DNA of 64,000 nucleotides from Pelagomonas calceolata (GCA_918797485.1 CAKKNE010000003.1:2480001-2544000); one strand, 5' to 3'; counted from the stretch's first letter, positions 1 to 10,579 are shown. Made by a program: numbers and translations. The notes: generated by a model from the letters alone, not told the origin.

Positions 1-6
1 GACACG

Positions 7-1936
7 ATGGATTGCTCGAAGGTGCTCCTGCCCTGCGTCGCGCTCTTAGCCATTGGAGGGTTCCTCACGTCGCAGCAAAAAATCCGCGAGGCCGCCGCGA
101 CCGATATAGAATACGTGCGCCACGAGATTAGGGAGGAGGTCCACGGCCTCGAGTCGTGGTTAAGGCACCCGCACTCGAAGCACCACCCCGCGGCTGTGGA
201 TGACGCGGGGCCCGCGGCCTGGCGCGACCTGGGGCGAGATGTCGACCTGTTCCTGAAGCGCGTCGAACGGTTGGAGGCTTCCAACCTGGAGACGCTCAAA
301 ACTCAAATCAAGCAAGACGAGAAAAAGCTGCGAGTAGCAGAACACCGGGACCAGACGACCCATAAGACGCACACCCGCCACAACGCCAAGCCCGGCAAAC
401 TTATTTGTGATGGCAAATCGATCCAGCACGAGATCATCTACTGGAAGGACGTCCCGGGGGACATGACGTATGAATCTCCGATCACGCCGCACCACGCAAA
501 TCACGATCAAAAATACTTGACGTTCGAGTATGACGCGGGCGGCTGGAATAATGTTAGGATGGGCGTCGAATGCGTCGTCGTGTTTGCCCATGCGACGGGA
601 CGGACTCTTGTAGCCCCCCCGGCCCAGAACTTGTACTTGCTCGGGGCGCCGAACCCGCACTCGCAGAAGCGCAAGTTGGGATTCAACGACTTCTTCGTCA
701 CGGACCGTCAGTGCTCAGAGTCGTCGACGGCGCCTTCACGGGACCGCGGCGCCTCGACGGCGTGGTCGCGTCGATGGCGTCGACGCGATGCCACGCCGCC
801 TCGACGCCGTCGACGCGGCCGCATGAGAGTCTACGCGTCTCGCGAGAGAGTCGCCATCGACGCGGCCGCATGCGAGTGTCGCGACGGTATCAAACACAGG
901 CCTCGAAGCCCAAGAAGGCATGCACATGATTTCCATGGAGGAGTTTCTGAAAAGACAGCAGTCGGAAGTGGAGATCTGGCGAAGGCCCAACGCGACGGAC
1001 TTCTGGGGCCAGAAGCTCTGGAGATATCTCAAAAAAAGTGCGGACGTCAAGCCGGAGTACTCCGGGCAAGTCGTGGCCATGGGCCGCTTAAATCCGACAG
1101 CCGAGACGAAGGCCAAGGACGCGGAAGCGCTCAAGAAGCAAGCCGCGGGTCGGAAAGTGGCCGCATATGATTCGAAAGCCCAAAACGCGCGGCACGTTCA
1201 CTTTCCCGCTGGTGGGAAGCATCGCCTGCTGAACCACTTTTATGCGTTCGGTTTTTTTGGAGATCCGCAGCAGCGCAGCTTCTATCGGCGACTCATACGA
1301 GACAGCATGAGATACAGGGACGAGATCCAGTGCGCCGGGGCGCGAGTCGTGGATGCTGTGAGAGCACACTCTAGAAGATTAGGCAATGATGGCACGTTCT
1401 ACGCCCTACATATAAGAAGGGGCGACTTCCAGTTCAAGGCTGTCAAAATTTCTGCGGGCGAGATCGTCGAGAACCTGCGCGGGAATAGTATCATCCCGAG
1501 AGGCGCCTTGGTGTATCTGGCTACCGACGACCCCGACGGCGTCTGCAAGGGCTGCTGGGCGAACAAGAAACCTTGTAAAGATCAACTCGGAGTCGAGGGC
1601 TGTCCCAAGGACGCGTCGTGGGACGCCTTTGTGAGGAACGGGTGGCACGTTACGGTACTCAGAAACTACACGGAAGCTACCCACGGCACGAATCCGAACT
1701 ACTTCGGCATGGTCGATAGCATCGTGTGTGCCCGGGCCGCCGTCTTCGCCGGGACTTGGTTTAGCACCTTTACGGGCTATATTCACCGCTTGAGAGGGTA
1801 TCATGGGTTGGGCGAGGAGACATATTATCATTCTACCGGCAAGGTCGACCTGGCGCGGTCGCCCAAAAGTATAGGGTCGGGCTACTCGCGCGAGTGGCGG
1901 ATCGGCTGGACGGACGACGGCGGGGCGAATATCTAA
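7..1936 (+). CDS. GDP-fucose protein O-fucosyltransferase-like type II membrane protein (2 exons)
   Basis: Exons 7..706 and 900..1936 join in frame (phase 1) to a 578-residue protein. Residues 5-22 form a hydrophobic signal anchor, followed by a charged helical stem to about 130, as expected of a Golgi or ER glycosyltransferase. The catalytic part shows features of the O-fucosyltransferase superfamily: an early segment with RTLVAPP, then HIRRGDF (the donor-binding HxRRGD type motif), YLATDD, and a late STFTGYIHRLRG block. The family moves fucose from GDP-fucose to protein or glycan; the acceptor here is unknown. The ATG is the first in the window, so an upstream exon cannot be excluded. The single intron is introner-like. 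Family assignment is fairly sure, substrate is not. Confidence 0.72.
707..899 (+). mobile_element. Introner-like intron in the fucosyltransferase gene
   Basis: A 193-nt GT-AG intron (gtcagtgctc ... aaacacag) required to join the two halves of the coding region. Its middle repeats the core seen in clear introners (cgtcgatggcgtcgacgcg and its complement). Terminal inverted repeats are decayed apart from the final CACAG and no target duplication is left. I infer an old introner. Confidence 0.55.
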
Positions 1937-2083
1937 GGTTACTAGGTGTGGTTTTGTTTGGCGCGGCGATAGCGCCTGGCATCAGGCTTACTGGAGGGGT
2001 ACAGCCTCGTAAATGCAAGTGAGTGCAGATGGTTACTCATGGGCGCGCGGGGCGGGGCGACGGGTGGCAGAGTCCATTGGGGC

Positions 2084-2371
2084 TCAAGGAAGCGAATCAC
2101 TCACACCAAGCAGCTCGGGGTCTTTCTCGGTGGTGGCCTTCTTTTCTTCCTTGATTTTAATTCCAGCCGCGACATAATCGAATTTGTCGTCGTCCTTCAT
2201 TTCCTTAATAATTTCCTTGTAGATGTCATCGGCCATCTTCTTCGCGTTAAGAGGCAGACCCAGGGGCCACCACAGGTGCGACGTGATCTTTTCGTTTGCT
2301 TTCGCCCATGCAATCCGCTCGATGTGAAATGGGAGCGCCCCCAACTCGCAATCAGTCCGCTCCTTTGCCAT
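2084..2371 (-). CDS. Small hypothetical protein, 95 residues
   Basis: A 95-codon frame from ATG, convergent with the fucosyltransferase gene, whose stop lies about 150 bp away. The product is charged and mostly helical, with the hydrophobic stretch HLWWPLGLPLN near residue 35 and a Lys/Glu-rich tail. No family recognised. An upstream ATG at 2424 lies in another frame, so a short 5' exon is possible. It is supported only by having amino acid use more protein-like than the overlapping frames. Confidence 0.35.
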   Translation of the reverse strand: MAKERTDCELGALPFHIERIAWAKANEKITSHLWWPLGLPLNAKKMADDIYKEIIKEMKDDDKFDYVAAGIKIKEEKKATTEKDPELLGVSDSLP

Positions 2372-2635
2372 CCTTGCTCCTTGATCTGCTCAACTTGTTG
2401 GCCTGGGCACCCATCATTACTCATGCAGATCGATCGACTCCGCTAAGGTTTTCCAGCGCGGATGCGTTGAGTGGAATACGCCGCCCAGTCACGCGCCACC
2501 GCGCCTTAAATCGCCCAAGGCCGAGCTCGTGCTCGGCAAAAAAATATGTGATAAAACCCGCGCATAGCGACGCGCGCCGGGAATGACCGGACCCCGAAGT
2601 ACTCCATGGCCAAGTACAGATACCCACGAAAAATA

Positions 2636-5530
2636 TTAACTATCCGCCGAGTCGACGGCGGCGGCGGCGGCAGCGGCGGCGGAGTCGTCCACCACCTCCA
2701 CGTCCGCCGGCTCGACCAAATCCATGTTCGTCGACTGCGACCCGAAGTCGACCGCACACGACGAGTCGTCGCGCACGCGCTCCTCGCGCGCCTTGAGCGC
2801 GTTGAACCCCGCCTCGCTCACGTCGGGGTCGTCGTCGCCGGCGAGGCGCTGGACGACGCCGTCGCCGGCCTGGATCGGCTCGGCCAGTAACAATGCAGCG
2901 TCCATGCGCACTAATGGCAAATCGTCCGTCGCGAGGACGTCGGCGAGCGCCGCGGCGTCCTCGCGGCACTTTTCCCTATCTGCCGGGGCGAAGGACGACG
3001 ACGCATCTACTAAGCTTCGAGCAAGTAATAACCCGGTGCGCCGCTGCCGCGAACTTTCTGATGCGCCCAGCCTCGACACCTCCTTGAGGGGCGCGTCGAC
3101 CCAGAAGCCGTCGTTTCTCCTAGATGCTGCGGCAGCACAAGCGCACGCGCACGCGCAGGCGTTGCTGCGCACCTCGGCGACGACATCGTCCAAAGCCTTC
3201 GCGACCACTTCAGCCAGCGCTCTCCGTCTCTCCTCGTCGTCGCAGGCCGGCGCCAATGCTGGAGCGACCCTACCAGCACAACATCGCACGCGCCAGTGGC
3301 GCGACGTCGACAGGTTCGCCAGCGAGTTCGTGAGGGCGTCGACATGTCGAGGCGCCAAGACGCGAGCCAGACCCGCGCCGCAGTCCGCCAAACCCCTAAG
3401 AGCCGTGCACGCGACAGAAGGAGCCTCGTCGTTCACGAGAATCAGCAAAAGCGGAAACAGGGCCCGATCCAAAGGAGCAACGCTGTCTTCTCCTTCTCTG
3501 GCTTTCAAGGCCGCATCAGGATCATTTCCTAGAGCTTGCAACAGCAGCCCGCTCGTCTTCGCCAGCGACGCTCGACAGTCGGGCGACTCGTCGGACGCCA
3601 GCGCCGCGGCAGCCGGCGTTAAGGCAGATGTCAGTTTTTCGCACACGTCTTCGTCCGACAATTCGGCGATCCTGGGAATCGCCTCGCAGGCCGCGGACCT
3701 TACATTAGTATCATCATCTTCAAGTAAAGCCCTTGCTTCGTCCGCGACGACCAGTCTTTGCTTCTCGAAAACATGACATAAAGCTCCTGCTCTTCGAGCG
3801 AAGGCCGCCCTTACTTCAGCAGAAGCGTCGGTAGCCAACTGCAGCGCGATGGGAATCAACGAAGCCAATAGTAAGTGGAGGAACTCCTCGCGCGAGAACG
3901 TGTGCGACTCGTCGTCGTCCTCGAGCGTCTTGGGTAGACCCGCCGCGAGCGTTAAACAAGCGTCCAAAGCAGCTCTACGCACGCAAGGCAAGGCATCTCG
4001 CGCGAACTTGCCGCACTGTCTTGCTAAAAACTTCGCGACCGGTCGCGTGATGACGCCACCACAGAAGCCACCGACGCATCGCGCAAAACAAGCTCGGGCT
4101 TGCGCGTCCGCCGCGTCGCGCGCGCCCTTGCTTACACATGCTCTCGCAAAGGCGTCGTAGCGCGGTCTAGCGCACGACCTAAGAGTAGGCGCCAGCGCCG
4201 CGCAGGCTCGAGCGCACCTTTGGGCAATCAAGTTGCTCGCAGGCGCGTCGCCGCACGCCAGAGCTGATAATCTCGCTAACCTCTTGATTGTACCAGAGGC
4301 GGCGTTGGGTCTCTTTCTCTGCAACGCGGCGATCCTACACAATAGTCTAGCAGCGGACAGGGCCGACGACGCCGCAGCCGTATTTGCTTGTAGAGGCAAA
4401 GCAGACGCCGAGGCCCAGCGGCACGGCGCGAAACCATCTCCATCGGACGCCTGCTTCGCGTAGGCCGATGATGATGCTGCTAACTCTTCATCGTCGTCCT
4501 CGAGCGGTAAAGTGAACGTCCGCCGCGGTTGATCGAACGGCCCTTGGTTGGCGCCACCTTCAATAACTTTACAGAGGGCCGGCGCTAGTGTTGCTTCGTG
4601 TTTGCGTAACGACGCTCTAGCTCGGCGGCCGCCCGTCGTCGGCCTGCTACACAACTCGTCGAGCGCCGCGAGTTGTGACGCGAGCTCCGCCATAGAATCG
4701 GGCTTCGACGGCGTGCCGGGGATTGGAGGCGCCGCGCCGGGCAGGCAGCCGGCTCTACGTAAAGCGCGTACCGCACTTTCTAAGACGGGGTCCGTGATCT
4801 CACTCGTTGTAGAGGTGGGCGGCTGCCTCGCTGCTAATGCTAAGCCTCTCGCTTCCTTCCGTCGTCGCGCCAAAGTTACGGCGTCCAAGTCCTGCACTTT
4901 CAGGGTCAAGGGCCGGTCCGGCGTCCGCAACAGCGTGATGACCTCGTCGTGCAAGAGACCCCGCGTCGTCTCGCCATTGACACTGACCACCAAGACGTCG
5001 GCCACGAGACCGGCCTGCTTCGCCGCGCCGTCCTCATCCACATCATGGACGACCGTCGCCTCGAGGACGTTTTCCAGCGTCAGACCCAGGCGCGCCGCGT
5101 GGAGCTGCACATCTCTGAAAGTTCCCGGAACTTTCCCAATATCCTCCGGGTCGTCACTGATGTCGTCGTCCGACGACAACGCAACGTCGGAGGCGTCCGA
5201 GCGCCCGTCGTCGAACTGGTCCTCGTCGTCAAAAGCTTCGCGCGTTTGGGAGGAAAAGACGGAGCGCGTCGGCGACGCTGCTGAATAGTAGGATGAGGTA
5301 GGAGAAGCCGCGGGCGGTGGCGGCGGCGGCGCCTCGATCGGCGACGTGGGGGCGTCGCTCCAGGGGGCCGGTTCGTCCATCAGCGACGGGCTCGACGGCG
5401 CGGGCGCGGGCGCGGGCCCGGGAGCCGGCGCTGGTGCTTCCGCGTACGGTGTGGGTGGCGCGGGCGCCTCCGCTGCGGGGACGAGCGTGTCGAGCGTTAA
5501 AGCCGCCATCGCTGCTGTCGCCGCGGTCAC
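2636..5530 (-). CDS. PDZ-domain / HEAT-repeat protein (PP4R1 or PP2A-A-like solenoid)
   Basis: An uninterrupted 964-residue frame. Residues 1-100 are Pro/Ala-rich and low complexity. Residues about 138-216 form a PDZ-like domain (LGLTLENV ... GLVADVLVVSVNGE ... VITLLRT). From about 380 to 920 the chain is a solenoid of HEAT repeats, for example DDDTNVRSAACEAIPRIAEL and the following copies, most like regulatory subunits of PP2A or PP4 phosphatases. The tail is Asp-rich followed by a run of alanines. A PDZ in front of a HEAT solenoid suggests a membrane- or scaffold-tethered phosphatase regulator; this is inference. No intron seen. The start could also be the in-frame Met at residue 8. Confidence 0.75.
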   Translation of the reverse strand: MTAATAAMAALTLDTLVPAAEAPAPPTPYAEAPAPAPGPAPAPAPSSPSLMDEPAPWSDAPTSPIEAPPPPPPAASPTSSYYSAASPTRSVFSSQTREAFDDEDQFDDGRSDASDVALSSDDDISDDPEDIGKVPGTFRDVQLHAARLGLTLENVLEATVVHDVDEDGAAKQAGLVADVLVVSVNGETTRGLLHDEVITLLRTPDRPLTLKVQDLDAVTLARRRKEARGLALAARQPPTSTTSEITDPVLESAVRALRRAGCLPGAAPPIPGTPSKPDSMAELASQLAALDELCSRPTTGGRRARASLRKHEATLAPALCKVIEGGANQGPFDQPRRTFTLPLEDDDEELAASSSAYAKQASDGDGFAPCRWASASALPLQANTAAASSALSAARLLCRIAALQRKRPNAASGTIKRLARLSALACGDAPASNLIAQRCARACAALAPTLRSCARPRYDAFARACVSKGARDAADAQARACFARCVGGFCGGVITRPVAKFLARQCGKFARDALPCVRRAALDACLTLAAGLPKTLEDDDESHTFSREEFLHLLLASLIPIALQLATDASAEVRAAFARRAGALCHVFEKQRLVVADEARALLEDDDTNVRSAACEAIPRIAELSDEDVCEKLTSALTPAAAALASDESPDCRASLAKTSGLLLQALGNDPDAALKAREGEDSVAPLDRALFPLLLILVNDEAPSVACTALRGLADCGAGLARVLAPRHVDALTNSLANLSTSRHWRVRCCAGRVAPALAPACDDEERRRALAEVVAKALDDVVAEVRSNACACACACAAAASRRNDGFWVDAPLKEVSRLGASESSRQRRTGLLLARSLVDASSSFAPADREKCREDAAALADVLATDDLPLVRMDAALLLAEPIQAGDGVVQRLAGDDDPDVSEAGFNALKAREERVRDDSSCAVDFGSQSTNMDLVEPADVEVVDDSAAAAAAAAVDSADS

Positions 5531-5961
5531 GGTTGGCTGTGCTGCTTTGTCCTGGCCAAGCTCTTCAGCGGTGCCACGGTTTTGAGCGCGGACAAGCAGC
5601 AGTCGTTACCGGCGTTCGACGAGTTCTTTGAAAGCCGTATTCCTTTGCAACGAACCGCGCTCGGCGTGGCGGATTGGCCGCGGATAAGATGAAAATGGCA
5701 GGCCTGGGTGCTGGGACCGGTCGTTCGACAGTGCCAAGAGGCTTCCGAAGCCTGGCGGAACACGCCTGTGCCGCGCGAACGATGCCGCAAAACCCGATCC
5801 CTTGCATTGAAGAGATTTGGAGCCGCTCTGCGTGTCGGCGGTGGTGGCCGCAACAAGCTGACGCGGTGACGGAACAACTCGTCTTATTGCTGCTTTTCAG
5901 CGGCGCGCAGTTCCAGTTGCACTAGCGCATTGCAGCGGCATCAACCACCGGAGCAGCAGCC
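5531..5961. other. Divergent intergenic region, no gene seen
   Basis: About 430 bp between the starts of the PDZ-HEAT gene (minus) and the methyltransferase gene (plus). It must hold both promoters. Short frames inside have no protein-like composition. It lacks the 24-bp dyad found in many other divergent spacers; only a half-like cactagcgc is present near 5922. Confidence 0.5.
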
Positions 5962-8000
5962 ATGATGCGCCGCGCTGTCGCTCTCGCGGCCGTAGCCAGC
6001 GCCTTCCGCGCGCCGGCGCCGCAGCCGCGTTCCACATCTCTCAGATCAAGCACGGAAGAAGCGGTACCAAGAACAAATAAGCCGAGCGCCGCGATGCCCG
6101 AGATCCCCGCGGGGCTCGCCGAGCCGGGTTTGAAAGTCCCCCAGACGGCCTGGAAGTGGCCGCGGCAGTGGCCCTACGGGAGAGATGGGTTTAAAAAACC
6201 GGAGGGTGAGGAGGAGAAGATTGTCGACGGTTCGAAGGTCTTCGACGAGAACGCCGAAAAGACTTTCAGGGCCCATTTAGTCACGCATCTGGAATCCGGG
6301 GCGGGCTCCGTGCTCGAGGTCGACGGCACGTGTTCGGGCCAGACGTACATTCCCACGGAAAGTGGCGAGGAATTGTGGAGTCCGCCTCAATCTGTCACGA
6401 GGGTCGATGCCTCTGCGTTGTTTGGGGACGCTTCATTACCTTATCCTGATCGTAGTTTCGATGCCGTCGTCCTCGCCTCGGCGGCTGAATTGCTCACGGA
6501 CCCCAGAGGCACGTTCCGAGAGCTCTGGCGCGTCCTGAAGCCTGGTGGCCGAGCTATTGTTGCTTTTTCTTCCGCAAGATTCAGCCCAGCCGCCCACGCC
6601 GCGCAGCAGACGCAGACCTGGAAGGACTATAACGACGCGCAGCGGCTCTGGGTCGTCGGGAGCTACTTCCACTTCTCAGCAGGCGCGCCCGCGGCCGCGA
6701 TGATCGCGGACGGCGAGCAGATCGCGACGACGATGTGGGGTGCGGGGTGGAGGGCATTGCGAGGCTACGACTACCTCGACGCGGCCGAAGATGCGGGCAA
6801 GGACATCGCGACGAAGGTCGGCGACATGGCCAAAAAAGCTACTTCGTCCGAGACGCCGTTGTTTGTGGTGCAAGCAGATAGAGCCTACGACGTGTCGTCT
6901 TCCGCCAGTGCGGGCGCGCGCATGGACGCGGCCCTCTGGAACGCGGCGTCGATGGATGAAGACGACAAGCGTGCGTGCCAGCGTCTCGTACTTCAATTTT
7001 TGGTGTGTCGTGGTCTACGCGGTCGAGGGTATCTCTCGGAGATCGTGTCCGAGTTTGGGCCGAAACCAGGGCCGCGGTGCCGAGAAGTGAGGAACGCGTC
7101 GCGTCGATGGCGTGGAGGGCTCGACGACGCTCCCAGACGCCGTCGACGCGAAGATAAGCTGACTCACCGGTCGATGTCCGCGCAGGCATGTGCGCGACGC
7201 GGCTCATGGAGTGCCTCGAGCGCTACGAGCCGAACGACGAGATGCGGCGGGCGGCGCTCGGTGCGAAGGCGGCGGCCAATCTGCCGCCGCTCTACGAGAC
7301 GCTGAAGCCGATGGCCGTCGTCATTGCTTCTCCTTTGTTAGCGCAATTTGCCGCGAATGTAGCGCCGAAGTACGATCCGAGTTGTGGCGCCCAAAGGTAC
7401 GCTTTACGCGAAGGTCTGGGCATCGCGGCTCCCAGAGAAGGCTTCTGGAAGCCCCTGGGCAACGTCACGGGTTCTCTATCCATCGACGACAAGCTCTGGT
7501 TGCTGCTGGACTGCCTGCCGCACTACCTGGGCCGGGGCGAGGACATTGATTACGTGCCTCCCGCGCTGGCGGCGTTGTTACGGTCGTCGGGCGATAGTGG
7601 CTGGGACGAGACCGGTGTCTTGCCTCGCGCCATCGCCGTGGTCAAGGAGAAATTGCCCGACCTCGTCGAGGAGCGGGAGACCCAGGTCCTCGCGACCGAT
7701 TTAGCGTGCCGAGATTTTCTCGCGGACGCGCTTGGTAGTGCTACTCTGTCCGAAGCCGCGGCCAAGGGCGACGCGTTCATCTCGTGGATGGAATCTCAAG
7801 ATAAATTTGCTCTGAAAGAATTCCTGGAGGAGCGGAAGGAGTACCGGGAGCGCGCCGAGGAACAGGCCGACGCCGCGAAGCTGGATCCGGAGGCGGCGGC
7901 CAAGGCCAAGGAGGAGAAGCGCGCGGCCGGCGAGGTCGAGGCCATGCTCAACGCGATCATGGCGGCGAAGGACGCGAAGGACGCGGAAGAGAAGAAGTAG
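5962..8000 (+). CDS. Plastid-targeted SAM-dependent methyltransferase (2 exons)
   Basis: Exons 5962..6970 and 7186..8000 join in phase 1 to 607 residues. The N-terminus MMRRAVALAAVASAFRAPAP is a signal peptide followed by an ASAF-type cleavage motif, the known heterokont secondary-plastid presequence. Residues about 140-215 carry a class I methyltransferase fragment: FDAVVLASAAELL followed by the ELWRVLKPGGRAIVAF strand, typical of UbiE/Methyltransf_11 proteins. The usual glycine-rich SAM loop is weak (LEVDGTCSG), so activity is not certain. The second exon encodes an alpha-helical C-terminal part with no family I recognise, ending in a charged Lys/Glu/Ala coil. Substrate unknown. Confidence 0.7.
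6971..7185 (+). mobile_element. Introner-like intron in the methyltransferase gene
   Basis: A 215-nt GT-AG intron (gtgcgtgcca ... gtccgcgcag). It contains the introner core cgtcgcgtcgatggcgtgg and its partial complement. The eight bases at the donor (gtgcgtgc) and after the acceptor (gcatgtgc) agree at five of eight positions, which could be an eroded target duplication. Ends of the element are no longer clear. Confidence 0.5.
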
Positions 8001-8045
8001 GGCGTAAGGTGAGGTTTCGTCGATACTGTTACGGTGCTACTAGGT

Positions 8046-8369
8046 CTAGCTCGAGTTCGCGATCGTCGTGCGCGTCGTGATCGGCGCGCGGCAATTCGGG
8101 CACTCCTGGAGGGCGGCGGCGCACGAGGCGCAGGCGAGGAAGTGGTCGCACGGCCCGAAGACGACGGCCCGCGGCGCGTCGGCCTCCATGCAGATCGTGC
8201 ACAGGAGGCGGTCCTCGAGCGCCTCCTTCTCTTGCTTGACCTGGGCGAGCACGTCCTGCTGGGCCTTCTCGCGCTGGAGGCCGGAAGGGGGCGGTGCCGC
8301 GTCGGCGTCCTCGCGCGCGCGCTTTGGCGGTCTCTCGCGCGTCTCCGCGCCGGTCTCCGCGTTGATCAC
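8046..8369 (-). CDS. C-terminal RING-finger protein (likely E3 ubiquitin ligase)
   Basis: A 107-residue protein. Residues 1-45 are basic and polar, 45-58 are a short coil rich in Lys/Glu, and the C-terminus is a compact RING finger of the MDM2/IAP type: CTICMEADAPRAVVF, GPCDHFLACASCAAAL, ECPNCRAPI. All eight zinc ligands are present in C3HC4 order. In this family the RING recruits an E2 enzyme; target unknown. It lies tail to tail with the methyltransferase gene, 46 bp from its stop. A longer 5' part is possible because no in-frame stop lies close upstream. Confidence 0.7.
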   Translation of the reverse strand: MINAETGAETRERPPKRAREDADAAPPPSGLQREKAQQDVLAQVKQEKEALEDRLLCTICMEADAPRAVVFGPCDHFLACASCAAALQECPNCRAPITTRTTIANSS

Positions 8370-8429
8370 GGGGACGGTCGTAGAATAACTTGAACCGAGT
8401 CACTGGCAGGCTTCGGATAAATGAATCGG

Positions 8430-8455
8430 CGAAAATACGCCATCGCCGCGAATAA
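8430..8455. repeat. Introner-core-like sequence outside an intron
   Basis: The string tacgccatcgccgcg lies in the short gap between the RING gene and the next minus-strand gene. It is the complement of the core found in introners and in other gene flanks of this window. No splice sites or coding exon surround it. Confidence 0.35.
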
Positions 8456-8470
8456 GTACCTCTAGTACAA

Positions 8471-10579
8471 CTAATTTACCCCCGGAATACTCCCGGGCGG
8501 CCCGCGGCCAGCGTTCTTCAGCAAGGGAGATTTCTGAGATATCCCGAGGCGTGAGGCCCGCCGCGCGATCGCCTCCCGGATGTCGTAGGGCGTCTCCGCC
8601 CGCTCAGGAACCTCCTCTTCTTCCTGAGAGGGCGGCCTCGTCGCGCCGAGATCCCGCAGCGCCTGGTCGCGATAAAAACTGGACCGGCTCAGTCGCTTCT
8701 CATCCCTCGAGTCCCGGGACGTGCGCTTGAGGTGGCGTGCGACAACCGCCGTGTAGTCCGACGGCAGCACGACCTCCTCGACCGGCTCGGGCAGGAGCGA
8801 CACACGTTTCAGGGCGGGGCGCCGCTTCAGAGCCTTGGGGTTCGGGACGAGGGCCCCCCGTCTTCCCTTCGCGTCGCGCTTCACGATGTGCGAGAGATAT
8901 AACGCCGCGACGGGCTCGTTCTGCGTGTCGTAGGCTTCAGTCCAGAGCTCCGTGACCGTCTCCATGAGCGTCTTCTCGGGCAGGAAGGCCGTGTAGAGCA
9001 TCATCACGGACTTTTTCGACGCTAGGCAGTGGGGGTCCACGAGGTCGTCGGCGACGAGCGGTTTGACTTTTACTTTCGTGTTGTGTAACCCTAGGATCTT
9101 GTTGGCATCCGCCATCGTAAACTCTCGGGGGAGGCCAACAGTGACGCCGGACTTCTTGCGGAGCGCCGGACCCTTACCGCCGCCGCGCGATTGGTGCCGA
9201 AGACAAACCTCGTGGAACAAGTCCTCCAAGGCCGCATCCCGCAACACCGCAGGGACACGAGAAACTTCGACCGTCTCCGATACCTGGCACACCGGTCCAT
9301 GCGAGACCCCTAGCTCGTGCTGCCGCCTTCGCATCTTGTCGAAATCCTCCTCCAGGTCCCGAAACACGAGCGCCATGTCCTCGACCTCCTCTTGTAAATT
9401 AGGCGCGCGCCACTTCTTGCGTGCCGTCCGCTTCGGCTCGCCGAGGCGTTTCATTTTTTTCGCGCCGATTTCCGTCCGCGCGGCCGCCTCGACCTCCTCC
9501 CAGACCTGCGTGCGTGGCGCGTCGATGGCGTACGGCGCCAGCACGCCATCGGCGCGCCACGTCGATGGCGTCGATCGATCGCGGTTGCTACACTGGAAAC
9601 GAACGGTCCGCAGGAACGCCATCCGCCGCTTCCTCACCCTGACCCAGTCCCGCACGAGCCGCTGGGCGTAGCGCACGCGCTGCTGGAAGACGAGGATCGC
9701 TCTACCGCCCTGCATCTTTGCTGTTTGTTTCAAAAAGTCGCGCACGACGTTTCTAGCGTTGTAGCGCCGCCAACACCTTAGACCTAAAGAACAGCGCCAC
9801 CTATTCCGCCGCATGAGCCCGGCGAAGCGCGCGACCTGCTGCCAGTGCTGGCCGTTGAGGTCCTTGAGTAGCTTCGAGCGCACGGCTTTTTGAATAACCG
9901 ACGCCGTCGCGCTTAGTTTGCGCAACTGCTCTTTACGAATCTCATTCTCCTTCCTAGCCTTGTCCGCGTCTTCGAAGACCGACACAACTTTGCTATAGAT
10001 CGCTCTATGTACTAAAACGTCCAGCCACTTTTGCGCGACTTTTCGGCGCTGGTGCTTTATTTTCAACAATTCCACGCGGCGCTCGTGCTCCTTGATCAGG
10101 CGCAACGTCCGGCGCTCCTTCGCCAGAGCGAGGCGCCGTCGCCGCTTCTTGACTTGACTCCGATGACTGCGCCTTAGATAGGACCGGATCGCCATCTTCT
10201 CCGACGTAATCGGATAGTCGGCATGCGACGGCGTCGCCCACAAGTTGTGCGGGTAGCTCTTCATCGAGTTGACGCTCCCGCACTCGGTGAGGAAGCTCTG
10301 GCCGTCGTCCAGGCTCAGGAAGCTCATGTCATCTAGAGCTGGAGGCGCACTCGCACTATCCAGCAGCGGTGGTAATGGTGGAGACGCGAAGCGGAAGGGC
10401 TGGCCGAGGGGGCGGCGGCGCCCTTTCACTTCCGGGCTCAGCTGGCTGGGGCTGAGGGCTGGTGCGCTCATTGTTGATTGCCTGTGGCGTTGTTTGTTGT
10501 TGGTTCGGGCTGCTAGCGTTCCATCGCGGCGTCGGCGCTGAGGCTGATGGGCAGCCTCCGCTTCATGCTCTCTGGCCAA
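8471..10579 (-). CDS. Basic alpha-helical protein with IQ-like segments, unknown function
   Basis: The open frame spans 702 codons but contains a 99-nt introner-like intron at 9506..9604; removal gives 669 residues. An alternative start is the Met at 10471. Residues 120-330 are very rich in Arg/Lys and helical with IQ-motif-like pieces (SVIQKAVRSKLLKDL and similar), suggesting calmodulin or microtubule binding. The C-terminal half is mixed, with proline-rich and Glu-rich stretches. No catalytic motif seen and no family recognised. It is divergent from ribBA across about 250 bp. Confidence 0.55.
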   Translation of the reverse strand: MAREHEAEAAHQPQRRRRDGTLAARTNNKQRHRQSTMSAPALSPSQLSPEVKGRRRPLGQPFRFASPPLPPLLDSASAPPALDDMSFLSLDDGQSFLTECGSVNSMKSYPHNLWATPSHADYPITSEKMAIRSYLRRSHRSQVKKRRRRLALAKERRTLRLIKEHERRVELLKIKHQRRKVAQKWLDVLVHRAIYSKVVSVFEDADKARKENEIRKEQLRKLSATASVIQKAVRSKLLKDLNGQHWQQVARFAGLMRRNRWRCSLGLRCWRRYNARNVVRDFLKQTAKMQGGRAILVFQQRVRYAQRLVRDWVRVRKRRMAFLRTVRFQCSNRDRSTPSTWRADGVLAPYAIDAPRTQVWEEVEAAARTEIGAKKMKRLGEPKRTARKKWRAPNLQEEVEDMALVFRDLEEDFDKMRRRQHELGVSHGPVCQVSETVEVSRVPAVLRDAALEDLFHEVCLRHQSRGGGKGPALRKKSGVTVGLPREFTMADANKILGLHNTKVKVKPLVADDLVDPHCLASKKSVMMLYTAFLPEKTLMETVTELWTEAYDTQNEPVAALYLSHIVKRDAKGRRGALVPNPKALKRRPALKRVSLLPEPVEEVVLPSDYTAVVARHLKRTSRDSRDEKRLSRSSFYRDQALRDLGATRPPSQEEEEVPERAETPYDIREAIARRASRLGISQKSPLLKNAGRGPPGSIPGVN
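9506..9604 (-). mobile_element. In-frame introner-like intron (99 nt)
   Basis: On the minus strand it starts gttcgtttcc and ends cacgcag, phase 0, with the core cgccatcgacgtggcgcg and further complementary copies inside. Its length is a multiple of three and it has no stop, so the reading frame passes through it. Spliced, the protein reads FLRT-VWEEVEA. I call it an intron because the encoded 33 residues are simply translated introner core. Confidence 0.5.

Noticed and set aside
5674-5925. Plus-strand 83-codon frame before the methyltransferase
   Set aside because: Composition like translated leader DNA, overlaps the divergent promoter, no motif.
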